From NCBI GenBank assembly GCA_947176505.1, contig CAMWQW010000001.1:1-64000 (forward strand): a DNA stretch of 64,000 nt. The letters are read 5' to 3'. Position 1 is the stretch's first letter. Each line of letters begins with the position of its first letter. This DNA is from an uncultured Lachnospiraceae bacterium. GTDB taxonomy: Bacteria > Bacillota > Clostridia > Lachnospirales > Lachnospiraceae. This document shows positions 27,123 to 36,706 of this stretch, piece by piece. A model generated the notes under the pieces. It searched no databases and was not told the DNA's origin. It saw nothing but the letters and a program-made list of their open reading frames with translations. The translations under genes were made by a program, and so were the position numbers.

Positions 27123-27797
27123 CTATTCTTCCTCACGCCACTTTCTTACTTCTTCCGCCAGCCAGTCAGCCCATTCCTGTATGCCCTCTCCGGTTTTGGC
27201 GCAAATCGGAATAATCTTAGCCTGTGGATTACGCATATGTATGTACTCTTTACATTTCTCCATATCGAAATTGAAATAAGGTAATACATCAATCTTATTG
27301 ATTAACACCACGTCGCAAATAGAGAACATGAGCGGGTATTTTAACGGCTTGTCATCTCCCTCCGGCACCGACAGAATCATGGCATTCTTCGATGATCCCG
27401 TATCAAATTCCGCAGGGCATACCAAATTTCCTACATTCTCAAGAATCGCCAGTTCAATACCTTCCGTTTCCAGTCCGTCGAGTCCCTGTCTGGTCATCCC
27501 CGCATCTAAATGACACATGCCGCCCGTGTGAAGCTGTATGACCTTCGCTCCGGACTGCGAAATCGTTCTGGCATCCACATCAGAATCAATATCAGCCTCC
27601 ATCACACCGATTTTCAACTTATCCTTTAATGTCTCTATGGTCTTCATCAAAGTAGTTGTCTTACCCGAACCGGGAGACGACATAAGATTTAGCAGGAATA
27701 CTCCCTTATCTTTTAACTCCCTACGAAGCTCCTCCGCCTGCTTATCGTTGTCAGCAAATACACTCTGTTTGATTTCCAGAATCCTTACTTCCTTCAT
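27123..27797 (-). CDS. hypB: Nickel-delivery GTPase HypB
   Basis: A 224-residue SIMIBI-class GTPase that energises nickel transfer with HypA. Seen: Walker A SSPGSGKTTT, the metal-site and switch region GGMCHLDAGM with Cys-His, ENVGNLVCPAEFDTG, and the G4 motif NKIDVLPYF. The N-terminus lacks both the CCC motif and the His-rich stretch of some HypB proteins, so it should bind only the dimer-interface metal. First gene of the operon, 13 bases ahead of the flavoprotein gene. Confidence 0.95.
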   Translation of the reverse strand: MKEVRILEIKQSVFADNDKQAEELRRELKDKGVFLLNLMSSPGSGKTTTLMKTIETLKDKLKIGVMEADIDSDVDARTISQSGAKVIQLHTGGMCHLDAGMTRQGLDGLETEGIELAILENVGNLVCPAEFDTGSSKNAMILSVPEGDDKPLKYPLMFSICDVVLINKIDVLPYFNFDMEKCKEYIHMRNPQAKIIPICAKTGEGIQEWADWLAEEVRKWREEE

Positions 27798-28006
27798 GTC
27801 GATACCTGACCTTTCTTGTCATATAATATCCCTTACTATACTATTATATCTATTTTACACAAATAGCAACGTACATTCAATCTATTTTGTATGTCCGTAT
27901 AAAGTTCTTTTCTATCTTTCAGATTTAGTGTAAAATGACTATAGCAAAATGGATTCCGGCTATAAATAATACTATAATTATCTATGAAATATACGGAGGT
28001 AACACA

Positions 28007-29461
28007 ATGGACAGACAAAACCTGACCTTGCTCACCGATTTATACGAATTAACTATGATGCAGGGTTACTTCAACAACAAAGATCAGAATGAAACCGTAA
28101 TTTTTGACGCTTTCTACAGAAGCAATCCCTGTGCAGGCGGTTTTGCCATTGCAGCAGGCTTAGAACAGGTAATCCAATATGTCAAAAATCTTCATTTTGA
28201 CGACGAGGATATTAAGTATCTCGCAAGTCTTGGTATTTTCTCCAAAGATTTTCTTGACTATCTGAAAGATTTCAAATTTACCGGAGACATCTACGCAATT
28301 CCGGAAGGCACTGTTGTTTTCCCCAGAGAACCTCTTGTTAAAGTTATCGCACCAATCATGCAGGCGCAGCTTGTCGAAACTGCCATCTTAAATATTGTCA
28401 ATCACCAAAGTCTGATTGCAACGAAGGCTGCCAGAGTCTGCTATGCTGCGCACGGGGACGGCATTATGGAATTCGGGCTTCGCCGTGCACAGGGACCGGA
28501 TGCAGGTGTCTACGGGGCGAGAGCTGCCATGATCGGCGGCTGTATCGGCACGTCCAACGTCTTGTGCGGACAGCTTTTCGACGTACCGGTAAAAGGTACG
28601 CACGCCCATAGCTGGATTATGAGTTTCCCCGATGAATACACGGCGTTTAAGACTTATGCGGATATGTACCCTTCTGCGTGTATTCTGCTTGTAGATACTT
28701 ACGACACATTAAAATCCGGCGTTCCTAATGCAATCCGCGTCTTTACGGAAATGAGGCAGGCGGGCATTCCGCTCTCCTATTACGGTATCCGCTTAGACAG
28801 CGGTGACCTTGCTTACCTGTCTAAAAAAGCCCGCAAGATGCTGGACGATGCCGGCTTCCCCGACGCGGTCATCTCCGCCTCCAATGACTTGGATGAATTC
28901 CTGATTCAGAGCTTAAAAGATCAAGGTGCTGCCATTACATCATGGGGTGTCGGCACACACATGATCACTTCCAAAGACTGCCCGTCCTTCGGCGGCGTCT
29001 ATAAATTGGCTGCGGTAATGGACAAAGACGGGAAATTTGTTCCTAAGATTAAATTATCCGAAAATACCGAGAAAGTCACAAATCCGGGCAACAAAACGAT
29101 TTACCGGATCTACGAAAAAGAAACCGGCAAAATCAAAGCGGATCTCATTTGTCTGGTAGATGAGAAGTTTGACGAAAATGAACCGATGCTTCTGTTTGAT
29201 CCGAACGAACCATGGAAAAAGACAAAACTGGCAGGCGGAAGCTATATCTTGAGGGAACTGATGATGCCCATTTTCCAAGGAGGCGAATGCTGCTATACTT
29301 CCCCGAAAGTCATGGACATCCGCGCCTATTGTCAGAAGGAGCTTGATACACTCTGGGAAGAAACCCGCCGTCTCGTAAACCCTCATAAAGTGTATGTAGA
29401 TTTGTCCAGCAAATTATACGACATTAAGATTCAATTACTGGATCGGATGAACCAGATGTAA
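28007..29461 (+). CDS. pncB: Nicotinate phosphoribosyltransferase
   Basis: About 484 aa enzyme converting nicotinate plus PRPP (ATP-coupled) to nicotinate mononucleotide in NAD salvage. Family motifs: LLTDLYELTMMQGYF at the N-terminus, ATKAARV, FGLRRAQGPDAG, GTHAHSW and YGIRLDSGDLAYLSKKAR. The C-terminal domain is that of the longer Gram-positive PncB type. The start is the ATG at 28007, with CGGAGGT 6 bases upstream; the frame is open 24 codons further but without a site. Divergent from hypB. Confidence 0.96.
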   Translation: MDRQNLTLLTDLYELTMMQGYFNNKDQNETVIFDAFYRSNPCAGGFAIAAGLEQVIQYVKNLHFDDEDIKYLASLGIFSKDFLDYLKDFKFTGDIYAIPEGTVVFPREPLVKVIAPIMQAQLVETAILNIVNHQSLIATKAARVCYAAHGDGIMEFGLRRAQGPDAGVYGARAAMIGGCIGTSNVLCGQLFDVPVKGTHAHSWIMSFPDEYTAFKTYADMYPSACILLVDTYDTLKSGVPNAIRVFTEMRQAGIPLSYYGIRLDSGDLAYLSKKARKMLDDAGFPDAVISASNDLDEFLIQSLKDQGAAITSWGVGTHMITSKDCPSFGGVYKLAAVMDKDGKFVPKIKLSENTEKVTNPGNKTIYRIYEKETGKIKADLICLVDEKFDENEPMLLFDPNEPWKKTKLAGGSYILRELMMPIFQGGECCYTSPKVMDIRAYCQKELDTLWEETRRLVNPHKVYVDLSSKLYDIKIQLLDRMNQM

Positions 29462-29570
29462 TATTTTCCGACGTGTCACTCAGGCAGCCGTCGACTGATT
29501 TCTCTTGAAAAGAAATTTTTATTCCAGTATGATATGTGTGAGGGGAATACAGTTCAGGAGGGAATGCTTT

Positions 29571-30458
29571 ATGCTTCGTATCATTACAGATTCTGCAAGT
29601 GACCTGCCGAAAGATTATATCCGACAGCATAACCTGCATGTAATTCCGACACCCGTCGTAATTGACGATGTCGATTACTTTGACGGAGAAACTATACAAA
29701 CCGAAGAATTTTACGATATATTGGACGATATCAAGCGGGATGTAAAGACATACCACATCAACCCTGCCATGTTTACAGAGTCATTTCTGCCATATGCCAA
29801 AGCTGGAGACAGCATTATATATCTTTGCTTCTCCACAGGGATTGCCGGAACGTATAATGCCGCAAGCATTGCAAAGAGCAATATATTGGAAGATTATCCC
29901 GATTTCGATTTAACTATCATCGATTCTAAATCTGCTTCCGCCGGTTTTGGTCTGGTAGTCAGCAAATTAGTCACTATGCTTGAAAAGGGCGCTTCCAAAG
30001 AGGAGCTCATAGAAGCTGCGGAATATTTCATCTCCCATATTCGACATGTATTTACGGTACAGACGCTTGCTTATCTGATTAAGGGCGGAAGACTCACCAA
30101 GTTCAAAGGAACGCTGGCGGAAACGCTTGATATGAAACCGGTTCTGATCGTAAACGAAGAAGGCGCTCTCGCGGTCATTAAAACCGTTCGCGGCAGAAAG
30201 AAATCGCTGCGCTATCTCATAGACTATGCCAAAGAAAACATTCACCAGTCTGAGAATCAGACCGTTGCTCTTTGTCATGGAGAAGATATGGAATCCCTTA
30301 CCTTCGTAAATAATTTGGTACAAGAGACATTCCGTCCGAAGAATACCATTATTTCCGTGGTAGGCTGCGCCATCGGCGCACATACCGGAAGAGGGCTGGT
30401 CGGCTTCTGCTTCTTCGATGCCGATGACGGTAAATTTGCCAAATATTTCAACGCCTGA
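29571..30458 (+). CDS. DegV-family fatty-acid-binding protein
   Basis: 295 aa. Opens with MLRIITDSASDLP, the DegV hallmark, followed by the fatty-acid pocket motifs YLCFSTGIAGTYNAA and DSKSASAGFGL. The C-terminal GCAIGAHTGRGLVGFCFF is typical. In Firmicutes such FakB-like proteins present exogenous fatty acids to FakA kinase; which lipid this one binds is not evident. Start at 29571 supported by AGGAGGG. About 110 bases after pncB. Confidence 0.93.
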   Translation: MLRIITDSASDLPKDYIRQHNLHVIPTPVVIDDVDYFDGETIQTEEFYDILDDIKRDVKTYHINPAMFTESFLPYAKAGDSIIYLCFSTGIAGTYNAASIAKSNILEDYPDFDLTIIDSKSASAGFGLVVSKLVTMLEKGASKEELIEAAEYFISHIRHVFTVQTLAYLIKGGRLTKFKGTLAETLDMKPVLIVNEEGALAVIKTVRGRKKSLRYLIDYAKENIHQSENQTVALCHGEDMESLTFVNNLVQETFRPKNTIISVVGCAIGAHTGRGLVGFCFFDADDGKFAKYFNA

Positions 30459-30492
30459 AAATTTCTTATATATTACGAAATGAGGTCCTCAC

Positions 30493-31740
30493 ATGGATGA
30501 GCATCATCAGACACATACTTATTTAGAAACCGACGGAGAATTTAAGATGCGGGAATTGGACCGCGGCGATTTGGAACAGTTCAATGCTCTGCTGCAATAT
30601 GCTTTTCAAGTTACATCATATGACCTTTTTCAAACCGGCTGGAAACAGGACGAAATCAAATACGCCAAGCGTCCTATTCTGGAAGAGGCATATGTACTTG
30701 GCTGGTTTTACCATGACAAGCTCGCTTCCATGACCGTCGTCTACTCCATGAAAGTAAATATCCATGACACACTCATGGATATGGGCGGCATCACCGGTGT
30801 CGCCACCTATCCGGAATATACCGGACGCGGATTAATCCACTCACTGATGAGACGTGCATTGAATTACATCCATGATCAAGGGATGCTGATATCCTTTCTT
30901 TATCCCTACTCCATTCCTTTCTATCGCAAGATGGGCTGGGAAATCGTATCCGACAAGCTCTCTTTTACTGTGAAAGACACGCAGCTTCCGAAAGCAATTC
31001 CCGTTGACGGCATGGTAGAACGGGTCAGCCTTGATTCCGAAGATTATCACAATGTACATTCCTATTTTGCCCTGCAAAGACACGGCGCTTTGATTCGTGA
31101 TGCCCTTTCATGGGAGGAATACTGGCGCTGGGACAACGAGGATATTATCGCCGCCGTCTATTACAGCAAAGAGCACAAACCGTTAGGCTATGTCGTATAC
31201 TATATCGCAAATGAAATTTTTCATATCAAGGAAATGGTCTACTTGAATATAGAAGCAAACCACGGACTCTGGAATTATATCAGTGCGCATTTTTCCATGA
31301 TCACGCAGGTGCAGGGAGACAATTATTCCGGTGAACCGATGGCTTATCTGTTCGAGGACAGTGAGATTACAGAAACAATTTCGCCCTATATTATGGCACG
31401 TATCATAGATGTCAAAGAATTCCTTGCAGAATATCCTTTTCAGATACAGCCTGAAGATTTCAAACTGCACTTCAGGGTACACGACGAGATGGCTCCGTGG
31501 AATGAAGGTGATTACCTTGTCTCATGGCACGACGGCAAGACCATCTGTGAGCGGGTTGATGACAATCAGTCAATCAATGTGGTTGAACTGACCGTCAATG
31601 CCCTGACCACTATGCTGATGGGTTATAAGAGACCTTCCTATCTCTACGAGCATGAAAAGATTCAGACAGAATATTACATGCTGACATGGTTAGAACGCAT
31701 CATACCCGTAGAAAAAGCATATTTTTCGGATTACTTCTAA
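30493..31740 (+). CDS. Eis-like GNAT acetyltransferase
   Basis: 415 aa with the three-part Eis architecture: N-terminal GNAT (about 15-150, acetyl-CoA loop VATYPEYTGRGLIHSLM), a second GNAT-like fold, and a C-terminal SCP2-like domain (EMAPWNEGDYLVSWHDGKTICERV). Conserved FLYPYSIPFYRKMGWE is typical of the family. Eis proteins acetylate amines, including aminoglycosides in mycobacteria; the physiological substrate here is unknown. It follows the degV gene by 34 bases on the same strand. Confidence 0.9.
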   Translation: MDEHHQTHTYLETDGEFKMRELDRGDLEQFNALLQYAFQVTSYDLFQTGWKQDEIKYAKRPILEEAYVLGWFYHDKLASMTVVYSMKVNIHDTLMDMGGITGVATYPEYTGRGLIHSLMRRALNYIHDQGMLISFLYPYSIPFYRKMGWEIVSDKLSFTVKDTQLPKAIPVDGMVERVSLDSEDYHNVHSYFALQRHGALIRDALSWEEYWRWDNEDIIAAVYYSKEHKPLGYVVYYIANEIFHIKEMVYLNIEANHGLWNYISAHFSMITQVQGDNYSGEPMAYLFEDSEITETISPYIMARIIDVKEFLAEYPFQIQPEDFKLHFRVHDEMAPWNEGDYLVSWHDGKTICERVDDNQSINVVELTVNALTTMLMGYKRPSYLYEHEKIQTEYYMLTWLERIIPVEKAYFSDYF

Positions 31741-31841
31741 AAACAATATACCTTATGCTAAAACGCGAAAACGATTGTCCAAACACGTACTGCCGAATTC
31801 AAGATGCGTTATAAGAATCTTACCATAAGAGGAGTTTATAT

Positions 31842-33473
31842 ATGTACGAATGCCCAAACTGCGGCAGCAATCTAAAATTTGATATTGCCACCCAGCAGAT
31901 GTTATGTCATTATTGCAACACCGCCGTAGACCCATACAGCATTCAGAACAATCAAGATGTCGAAGATAACCATGCGTATGATGTGACGGTCTTTAGCTGT
32001 TCACAGTGCGGTGCCGAGCTTCTGAGTGAAGATACTACCGCCGCTACTTTCTGCAGTTTCTGCGGTTCTACGGCTATCTTAAACAGCAGAGTCGGCAAAG
32101 GATGCCGCCCCGTTCATATCATTCCTTTTTCCAAGACAAAAGAGGACTGCAAGGCTTCCTACGCATGGATGATGCGGCGTGCCGTCTTTGCACCGAAAGA
32201 ATTGAAAAATCCGGAATATATTGAAAAATTCCGTGGAATCTATATGCCCTACTGGGTCTATTCTTTTGAAAAAAAGGAGAAAATCACTTTTCATGGCAGC
32301 CAGAGCCGGCAGAAAGGTGACTATCTGGTTACAAAACACTTTGATATCGTCAGCGAAGTGGATGCATCTTATGAGGGAATTTCCTATGATGCGGCTGCTT
32401 CCTTTTCCGATGACCTGAGCGGAGCTATCGCACCGTATGATATGAAGGCGGGCAAACCTTTTACACCATTGTTTCTAAGTGGATTCTATGCGGATACCGG
32501 TGATGTGGACAGACGTGTGTACGAGAGTGATGCCCGTGATCTCGTGACTGAGGACGGGTTTGACAAGCTGGCTAATGACAGGGTATGCTCCCGTTATCAT
32601 GTAAAAGACCAGAGTAATGCATCTTTTTTGAAAAATGCTTTGCGCCCGAAATGTACTGCCGCAGAGTCGGCTATGTTTCCGGTGTGGTTCCTCTCTTACA
32701 GAAAAGGGGACCGTGTAGCCTACGCCGTGGTTAACGGACAGACCGGAAAAGCGGCTGCCGACCTGCCGGTGGACAGGAAGAAATATGTGATCGGTTCCTT
32801 GCTTCTGGCGATTCCGCTATTTATAATACTGAATCTCCGATCTACCATCAAACCAAACGCTGCACTGATTCTGTCGGCGCTTCTCGCGTTTGTATGTGCT
32901 CTGGTTTCTTGCTTTCAGATATCCCGGATTAAGGAAAAGGAGACAATGGAAACCGATAAAGGGTATGTCTATTCGAAGCAGAAAAGCAACAACATAGCTG
33001 ATGACGACTGGGTGAACTATGCCGAAACCGGGCAGCGTTTAACGCCCAGAAGGTCCGGCAGCATAATAAAAATAATGCAAATTTTAATCGGTGTCTTATT
33101 ATTTACGTTTATCATGCCTTTTGTCATGGTCCTTGTGGCTTTTAGCGGCGGCAATGCAGCTGCAGTAACGGTAGTCTTCATAATCTTTGCATTCCTTGCG
33201 TACATAATATCTTCAAACAGATTACCAAAATATATCCAGAAAGGTTCCTTAAAAGAAAGGTTTCCGATGCTGGCAAAACCCATCGCAGCAATCCTGCTGG
33301 CTATTACAATCATTATATGGAATCCTGTTTCGGATTTGTATTATTACGGCGGTTCGGTCATCTCTATGAGTGCAGTCATCTGGACACTGATGGATATCAT
33401 CGAAAGATATAATGTGTTGACCACTCGAAAATTACCACAGTTTAACAGACGTGGAGGTGATGAAAATGCGTGA
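31842..33473 (+). CDS. Zinc-ribbon membrane protein
   Basis: 543 aa. Two N-terminal zinc ribbons: CPNCGSNLKF...CHYC and CSQCGAEL...CSFCGS (residues about 4-80). A soluble middle domain (about 85-320) follows, and then three to five TM helices in the C-terminal third (VIGSLLLAIPLFIILNLR, ALLAFVCALVSCF and others). Bacterial zinc-ribbon membrane proteins of this form are widespread in Clostridia without known function. It is translationally coupled to the next gene by an ATGCGTGA overlap, so the two likely work together at the membrane. The start has AGAGGAG upstream. Confidence 0.82.
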   Translation: MYECPNCGSNLKFDIATQQMLCHYCNTAVDPYSIQNNQDVEDNHAYDVTVFSCSQCGAELLSEDTTAATFCSFCGSTAILNSRVGKGCRPVHIIPFSKTKEDCKASYAWMMRRAVFAPKELKNPEYIEKFRGIYMPYWVYSFEKKEKITFHGSQSRQKGDYLVTKHFDIVSEVDASYEGISYDAAASFSDDLSGAIAPYDMKAGKPFTPLFLSGFYADTGDVDRRVYESDARDLVTEDGFDKLANDRVCSRYHVKDQSNASFLKNALRPKCTAAESAMFPVWFLSYRKGDRVAYAVVNGQTGKAAADLPVDRKKYVIGSLLLAIPLFIILNLRSTIKPNAALILSALLAFVCALVSCFQISRIKEKETMETDKGYVYSKQKSNNIADDDWVNYAETGQRLTPRRSGSIIKIMQILIGVLLFTFIMPFVMVLVAFSGGNAAAVTVVFIIFAFLAYIISSNRLPKYIQKGSLKERFPMLAKPIAAILLAITIIIWNPVSDLYYYGGSVISMSAVIWTLMDIIERYNVLTTRKLPQFNRRGGDENA

Positions 33474-34347
33474 GTATAATGTTGTCAAACTCGGCATACT
33501 GATATGCAGCGCATCAATAGTTATCGTGGGAATATTATATGCGTGGGAAACAGCCAAAGAAAAGCAGAATAGTTATATGGACAATATGTCGGAATATGAT
33601 GCGGAAACAGAAGATGTGGGACAAGATTTTTTTGACGCAGATGAAATTTACCTGAATGCCGAAACATCCTACCGGGTTTTGATTGAGGATGATGCCCAGC
33701 TTCTCGATGACGAGGAAGAACAGGCGCTCACCGCATTGATGCAGGAAATCACAGCCTACGGAAATGTAGCTTTTAAGACAATAGACGATAATAACTATCA
33801 TACAGAGTTTTATGCACGGCAATATTACCAAAAACAGTTCGGCACAGACAGCGGCACTCTCTTTCTTATTGATATGGATAACCGCAATATATGGATTCAC
33901 AGTGACGGGGATGTCTATACGGTGATCACCAAATCCTATGCCGACACGATCACAGACAATGTTTACCGCTACGCGTCAGGCGGCGATTATTACGATTGCG
34001 CAGCACAGACATACGATCAAATTCTGACGCTTTTAAAGGGAAATAAAATCGCCCAACCTATGAAATATATCAGCAACGGCTTACTTGCTGTCATCCTTGC
34101 CCTGCTGTTAAACTATGGGTTGGTAAGTTTCTTTGCAAGAATTAGAAAAACGGACAGAAAAGAACTTCTAAGGAACGGACGAAATCACTTTAATTATACA
34201 CAGCCAAGAGCATTCTTCATCCGGGAAAGCCGTATGTATCATCCCACCAGCAGCGGAAGCAGTAGCGGAAGCAGTGGCGGTGGAAGCAGTAGCGGCGGCG
34301 GTGGCGGAAGCAGTAGCAGCGGTGGCGGTGGCAGGCATAGCTTTTAG
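33466..34347 (+). CDS. TPM-domain membrane protein with Gly/Ser tail
   Basis: About 293 aa. An N-terminal TM helix, then a TPM (TLP18.3/Psb32/MOLO-1) domain at about 60-195 with LDDEEEQALTALMQEI and SGTLFLIDMDNRNIWI. A second TM (LLAVILALLLNYGLVSFF) follows, and then a cytoplasmic basic stretch ending in a very Gly/Ser-rich tail of about 35 residues before RHSF. Gly/Ser tails are common in bacterial TPM proteins. The function of bacterial members is not established. Start set at 33466 by GGAGGTG; overlaps the zinc-ribbon gene by 8 bases. Confidence 0.88.
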   Translation: MREYNVVKLGILICSASIVIVGILYAWETAKEKQNSYMDNMSEYDAETEDVGQDFFDADEIYLNAETSYRVLIEDDAQLLDDEEEQALTALMQEITAYGNVAFKTIDDNNYHTEFYARQYYQKQFGTDSGTLFLIDMDNRNIWIHSDGDVYTVITKSYADTITDNVYRYASGGDYYDCAAQTYDQILTLLKGNKIAQPMKYISNGLLAVILALLLNYGLVSFFARIRKTDRKELLRNGRNHFNYTQPRAFFIRESRMYHPTSSGSSSGSSGGGSSSGGGGGSSSSGGGGRHSF

Positions 34348-34403
34348 CGCTGTGCCCTGTAAAGCGCCAAAACTATGTCTTTAGTGTACAAATTCTATTC
34401 TTG

Positions 34404-35672
34404 TTATCTATCCAGATGATAACCCAAGTAATCCAAAAACAACTCTACATACATCGCATTTGCCCAAGAAAACCATTCCCGTGTATACTTACAGTCATCA
34501 TCACAGAAAAATCCTTCATGCATCACACCTTTTCCACCTGTGGTTGCCGCCATATCTTCAAGAATCTTACGTTTTTCTTCTCTGTCCCTGCTTGTCAGTC
34601 CCTGCACAGCCATTGCAATATGCCAGATATAGCCGGAAGGTGTATGTGAACTCCCCACTCCTGCCGCCTTTGTGCCCTTGTAATAATAGGGATTTGCATC
34701 ACTTAAGATATATCTTCTGGTGTTCTCCGCAGTCTGTCTGTCCACCGGATATCCCAGATACTCCGCTGCCAAAAGACTCGGAACATTTGCATCATCCATG
34801 AGATGATACATTCCATATCCGTCAACTTCATACGCATAGATCGTACCGAACTCTTCCGTATAGACCTTACCCTCTTTTTCAACGGCTTCCCAAACCTGTT
34901 CTTTCAAAAGCCCTGCCGTCTTTTCCATCTGTTTATCATGAAACTGCTCCCTCGCCATCTCTTCCAAATATCCCATAATCACCACTACAAACATGTTAGA
35001 AGGAATTAAGTACCCATACGTACATGCATCATCGCTCGGTCGAAATCCCGACCAGATCAATCCGATTCCCGATTTCACGAAAGCCCCTTTGCCTTCTCTG
35101 GAAAGGGTGTCTTGGAACAACGTGCTTTTCCTTTGGAACTTATAGGCAGAGCGCTCCTCATGAAACTGCTCCGTCCGGAATACGTGGAACATTTTCTCCA
35201 CTCCCTCAAAAAAGTTCTCGTCAAACTGCGAAACGCATCCTGTATTCTTCCAGAGAAGATATGCAAGCTGCACCGGATAACACAAAGAATCTACCTCAAA
35301 TTTTCTCTCCCAGACCCACGGATTCTGTTCCGGGTCGTCCTTCTCCCAGCATGCACCGTTCGGTTGTTCGTTGAATGCATTTGCATACTCGTCAATGCAG
35401 ATATATTGAAACTGTCTTCTGACCACCCCTGCAATCAGCTCTTTAATCTTATCATTTTCTTTTGCACAAAACAGATAAGGGCGCACCTGCGCCGTCGAAT
35501 CCCGCAGCCACATTGCCGGAATATCCCCTGTGATCACATGGACTGTGCCGTCGCCCATGTCTCTAACCGTGGTATTCAATGTATTCGTATAACAATCTTC
35601 AAATACTTTCATTAATTCCGGGCAATCCTGCGCCTGCTGCCGGACTTGATTTATAAAATGTTCCATATTCAT
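34404..35672 (-). CDS. GH125 exo-alpha-1,6-mannosidase
   Basis: 422 aa matching the GH125 (former DUF1237) family, inverting exo-alpha-1,6-mannosidases active on N-glycan or mannan fragments. Motifs: GDIPAMWLRDSTAQVRPYLF near the N-terminus, FNEQPNGACWEKDD, WERKFEVDSLCYPVQLAYLLW, GIGLIWSGFRPSDDA and the C-terminal HEGFFCDDDCKYTREWFSWANAMYVELF. There is no signal peptide, so it acts on imported oligosaccharide. Monocistronic, start supported by AAAGGAG. Confidence 0.93.
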   Translation of the reverse strand: MNMEHFINQVRQQAQDCPELMKVFEDCYTNTLNTTVRDMGDGTVHVITGDIPAMWLRDSTAQVRPYLFCAKENDKIKELIAGVVRRQFQYICIDEYANAFNEQPNGACWEKDDPEQNPWVWERKFEVDSLCYPVQLAYLLWKNTGCVSQFDENFFEGVEKMFHVFRTEQFHEERSAYKFQRKSTLFQDTLSREGKGAFVKSGIGLIWSGFRPSDDACTYGYLIPSNMFVVVIMGYLEEMAREQFHDKQMEKTAGLLKEQVWEAVEKEGKVYTEEFGTIYAYEVDGYGMYHLMDDANVPSLLAAEYLGYPVDRQTAENTRRYILSDANPYYYKGTKAAGVGSSHTPSGYIWHIAMAVQGLTSRDREEKRKILEDMAATTGGKGVMHEGFFCDDDCKYTREWFSWANAMYVELFLDYLGYHLDR

Positions 35673-35981
35673 CTGACTCCTTTATTTTATCATATTATCA
35701 TAGTTTGCTGTTGCAGAAAAAGAGTATCCTGCTTGTCTGCATTTCAAAAATTTTAACAGGTATTTGTATGAAAGACCAGTGTAATAAATATAGATTTTTT
35801 ATATATTTTATAGTCACACTGTCGAACGTAGATGGCAGAATAGCTATGTGGAAAAATATTTTCCGCACTTTGAAGTTGCGCGATTCAAAAAAACAGCACA
35901 CACAGATTGGTTGTAGCTTGTCGCAAAAAATACTATACTGATAATACAGCGCGGCGCAAGAAAATAGAAGGAGAACATTTT
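35673..35981. other. 309-bp divergent intergenic region
   Basis: No supported gene. A promoter for the XRE regulator is visible at 35911-35939. Nothing else is recognisable. Confidence 0.5.
35911..35939 (+). promoter_or_regulatory. Promoter of the XRE/effector-domain regulator
   Basis: TTGTAG (35911-35916), 17-bp spacer, TATACT (35934-35939), 43 bases before the ATG. Confidence 0.6.
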
Positions 35982-36650
35982 ATGAGTTTCGGAAAAAATT
36001 TGCAGTTTTTAAGACATCTGAGAGGAAATATGACACAGGAAGATTTAGCTGAAAAAATGAATATCAGCCGTCAAACCGTATCAAAATGGGAGCTGGATGC
36101 AGCACAGCCCGAAATGGACAAAGCCATAGAACTTTGCAAACTTTTCAATTGCTCACTAGACAACTTGTTCCGCGATGAAATGGTCACTTGCGGCGAAGCC
36201 TACTCAAATTTGCGTGTTGAGACCGTCCCCGCTTTCCGCTATATAAAACATGCCGTCATAAGCTCCGAACCGGAGGGAGACGCTATCGACAGAGTATTTT
36301 CCATTGCCCGCAGCTGCGGCGTAGATCACCCTCGTGTCATTGGCTGGGATTTTCCAAATGTGTCACAGGAGCAGATAAATGTTTTCAATATGCACGGCTA
36401 CGAAGCGGCATGGATACTGCCCGATGGGATTGTCCCTCCTGATAATGAAATACATGAGCAGGCAGCCCACAGGTATGCGGCAATACACATTGAAACGCCC
36501 TTTGAGAACCCTTTTGTGACCATTCCCAATGCCTATAAAACGCTTATAGAGTATATGCGCGTGAACGGTCTGGAACGCACGGAAAAAGATGTTATCCCCT
36601 GCTTTGAAACCGACGGGGAAAATATGGATGTTTATATTGCCTGCAAGTAG
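35982..36650 (+). CDS. XRE HTH regulator with GyrI/AraC-type effector-binding domain
   Basis: 222 aa. N-terminal Cro/CI HTH (LRHLRGNMTQEDLAEKMNISRQ, then TVSKWELD; about 8-60). A C-terminal GyrI-like small-molecule-binding domain follows (about 72-222: VETVPAFRYIKHAV..., YEAAWILPDGI, ENPFVTIPNAYKTLIEYM). The effector domain usually pairs with AraC or MerR HTHs, so an XRE partner is less common. It probably senses a hydrophobic or cationic compound; target genes are not obvious. Start at 35982 with GAAGGAG. Confidence 0.88.
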   Translation: MSFGKNLQFLRHLRGNMTQEDLAEKMNISRQTVSKWELDAAQPEMDKAIELCKLFNCSLDNLFRDEMVTCGEAYSNLRVETVPAFRYIKHAVISSEPEGDAIDRVFSIARSCGVDHPRVIGWDFPNVSQEQINVFNMHGYEAAWILPDGIVPPDNEIHEQAAHRYAAIHIETPFENPFVTIPNAYKTLIEYMRVNGLERTEKDVIPCFETDGENMDVYIACK

Positions 36651-36677
36651 TGCATTTTGTTGTGCTCCTGACAGCGT

Positions 36678-36706
36678 GAGAGTGTGGAGTATTATTCCAC
36701 ACTCTC
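36678..36706 (+). terminator. Terminator hairpin, shared with the hemL 3' end
   Basis: Perfect 11-bp stem gagagtgtgga/tccacactctc with a 7-nt loop. On plus it follows the XRE regulator and leads into tttaatt. On minus the same arms overlap the last codons and stop of hemL, so it may end both transcripts. Confidence 0.7.

Noticed and set aside
22919..27797. A [NiFe] hydrogenase operon
   Set aside because: No large or small subunit, maturation protease or hypCDEF was found; only hypA and hypB are present.
27798..28006. NAD or niacin-repressor site before pncB
   Set aside because: I could not find a convincing dyad matching NiaR or a related regulator in the divergent region.
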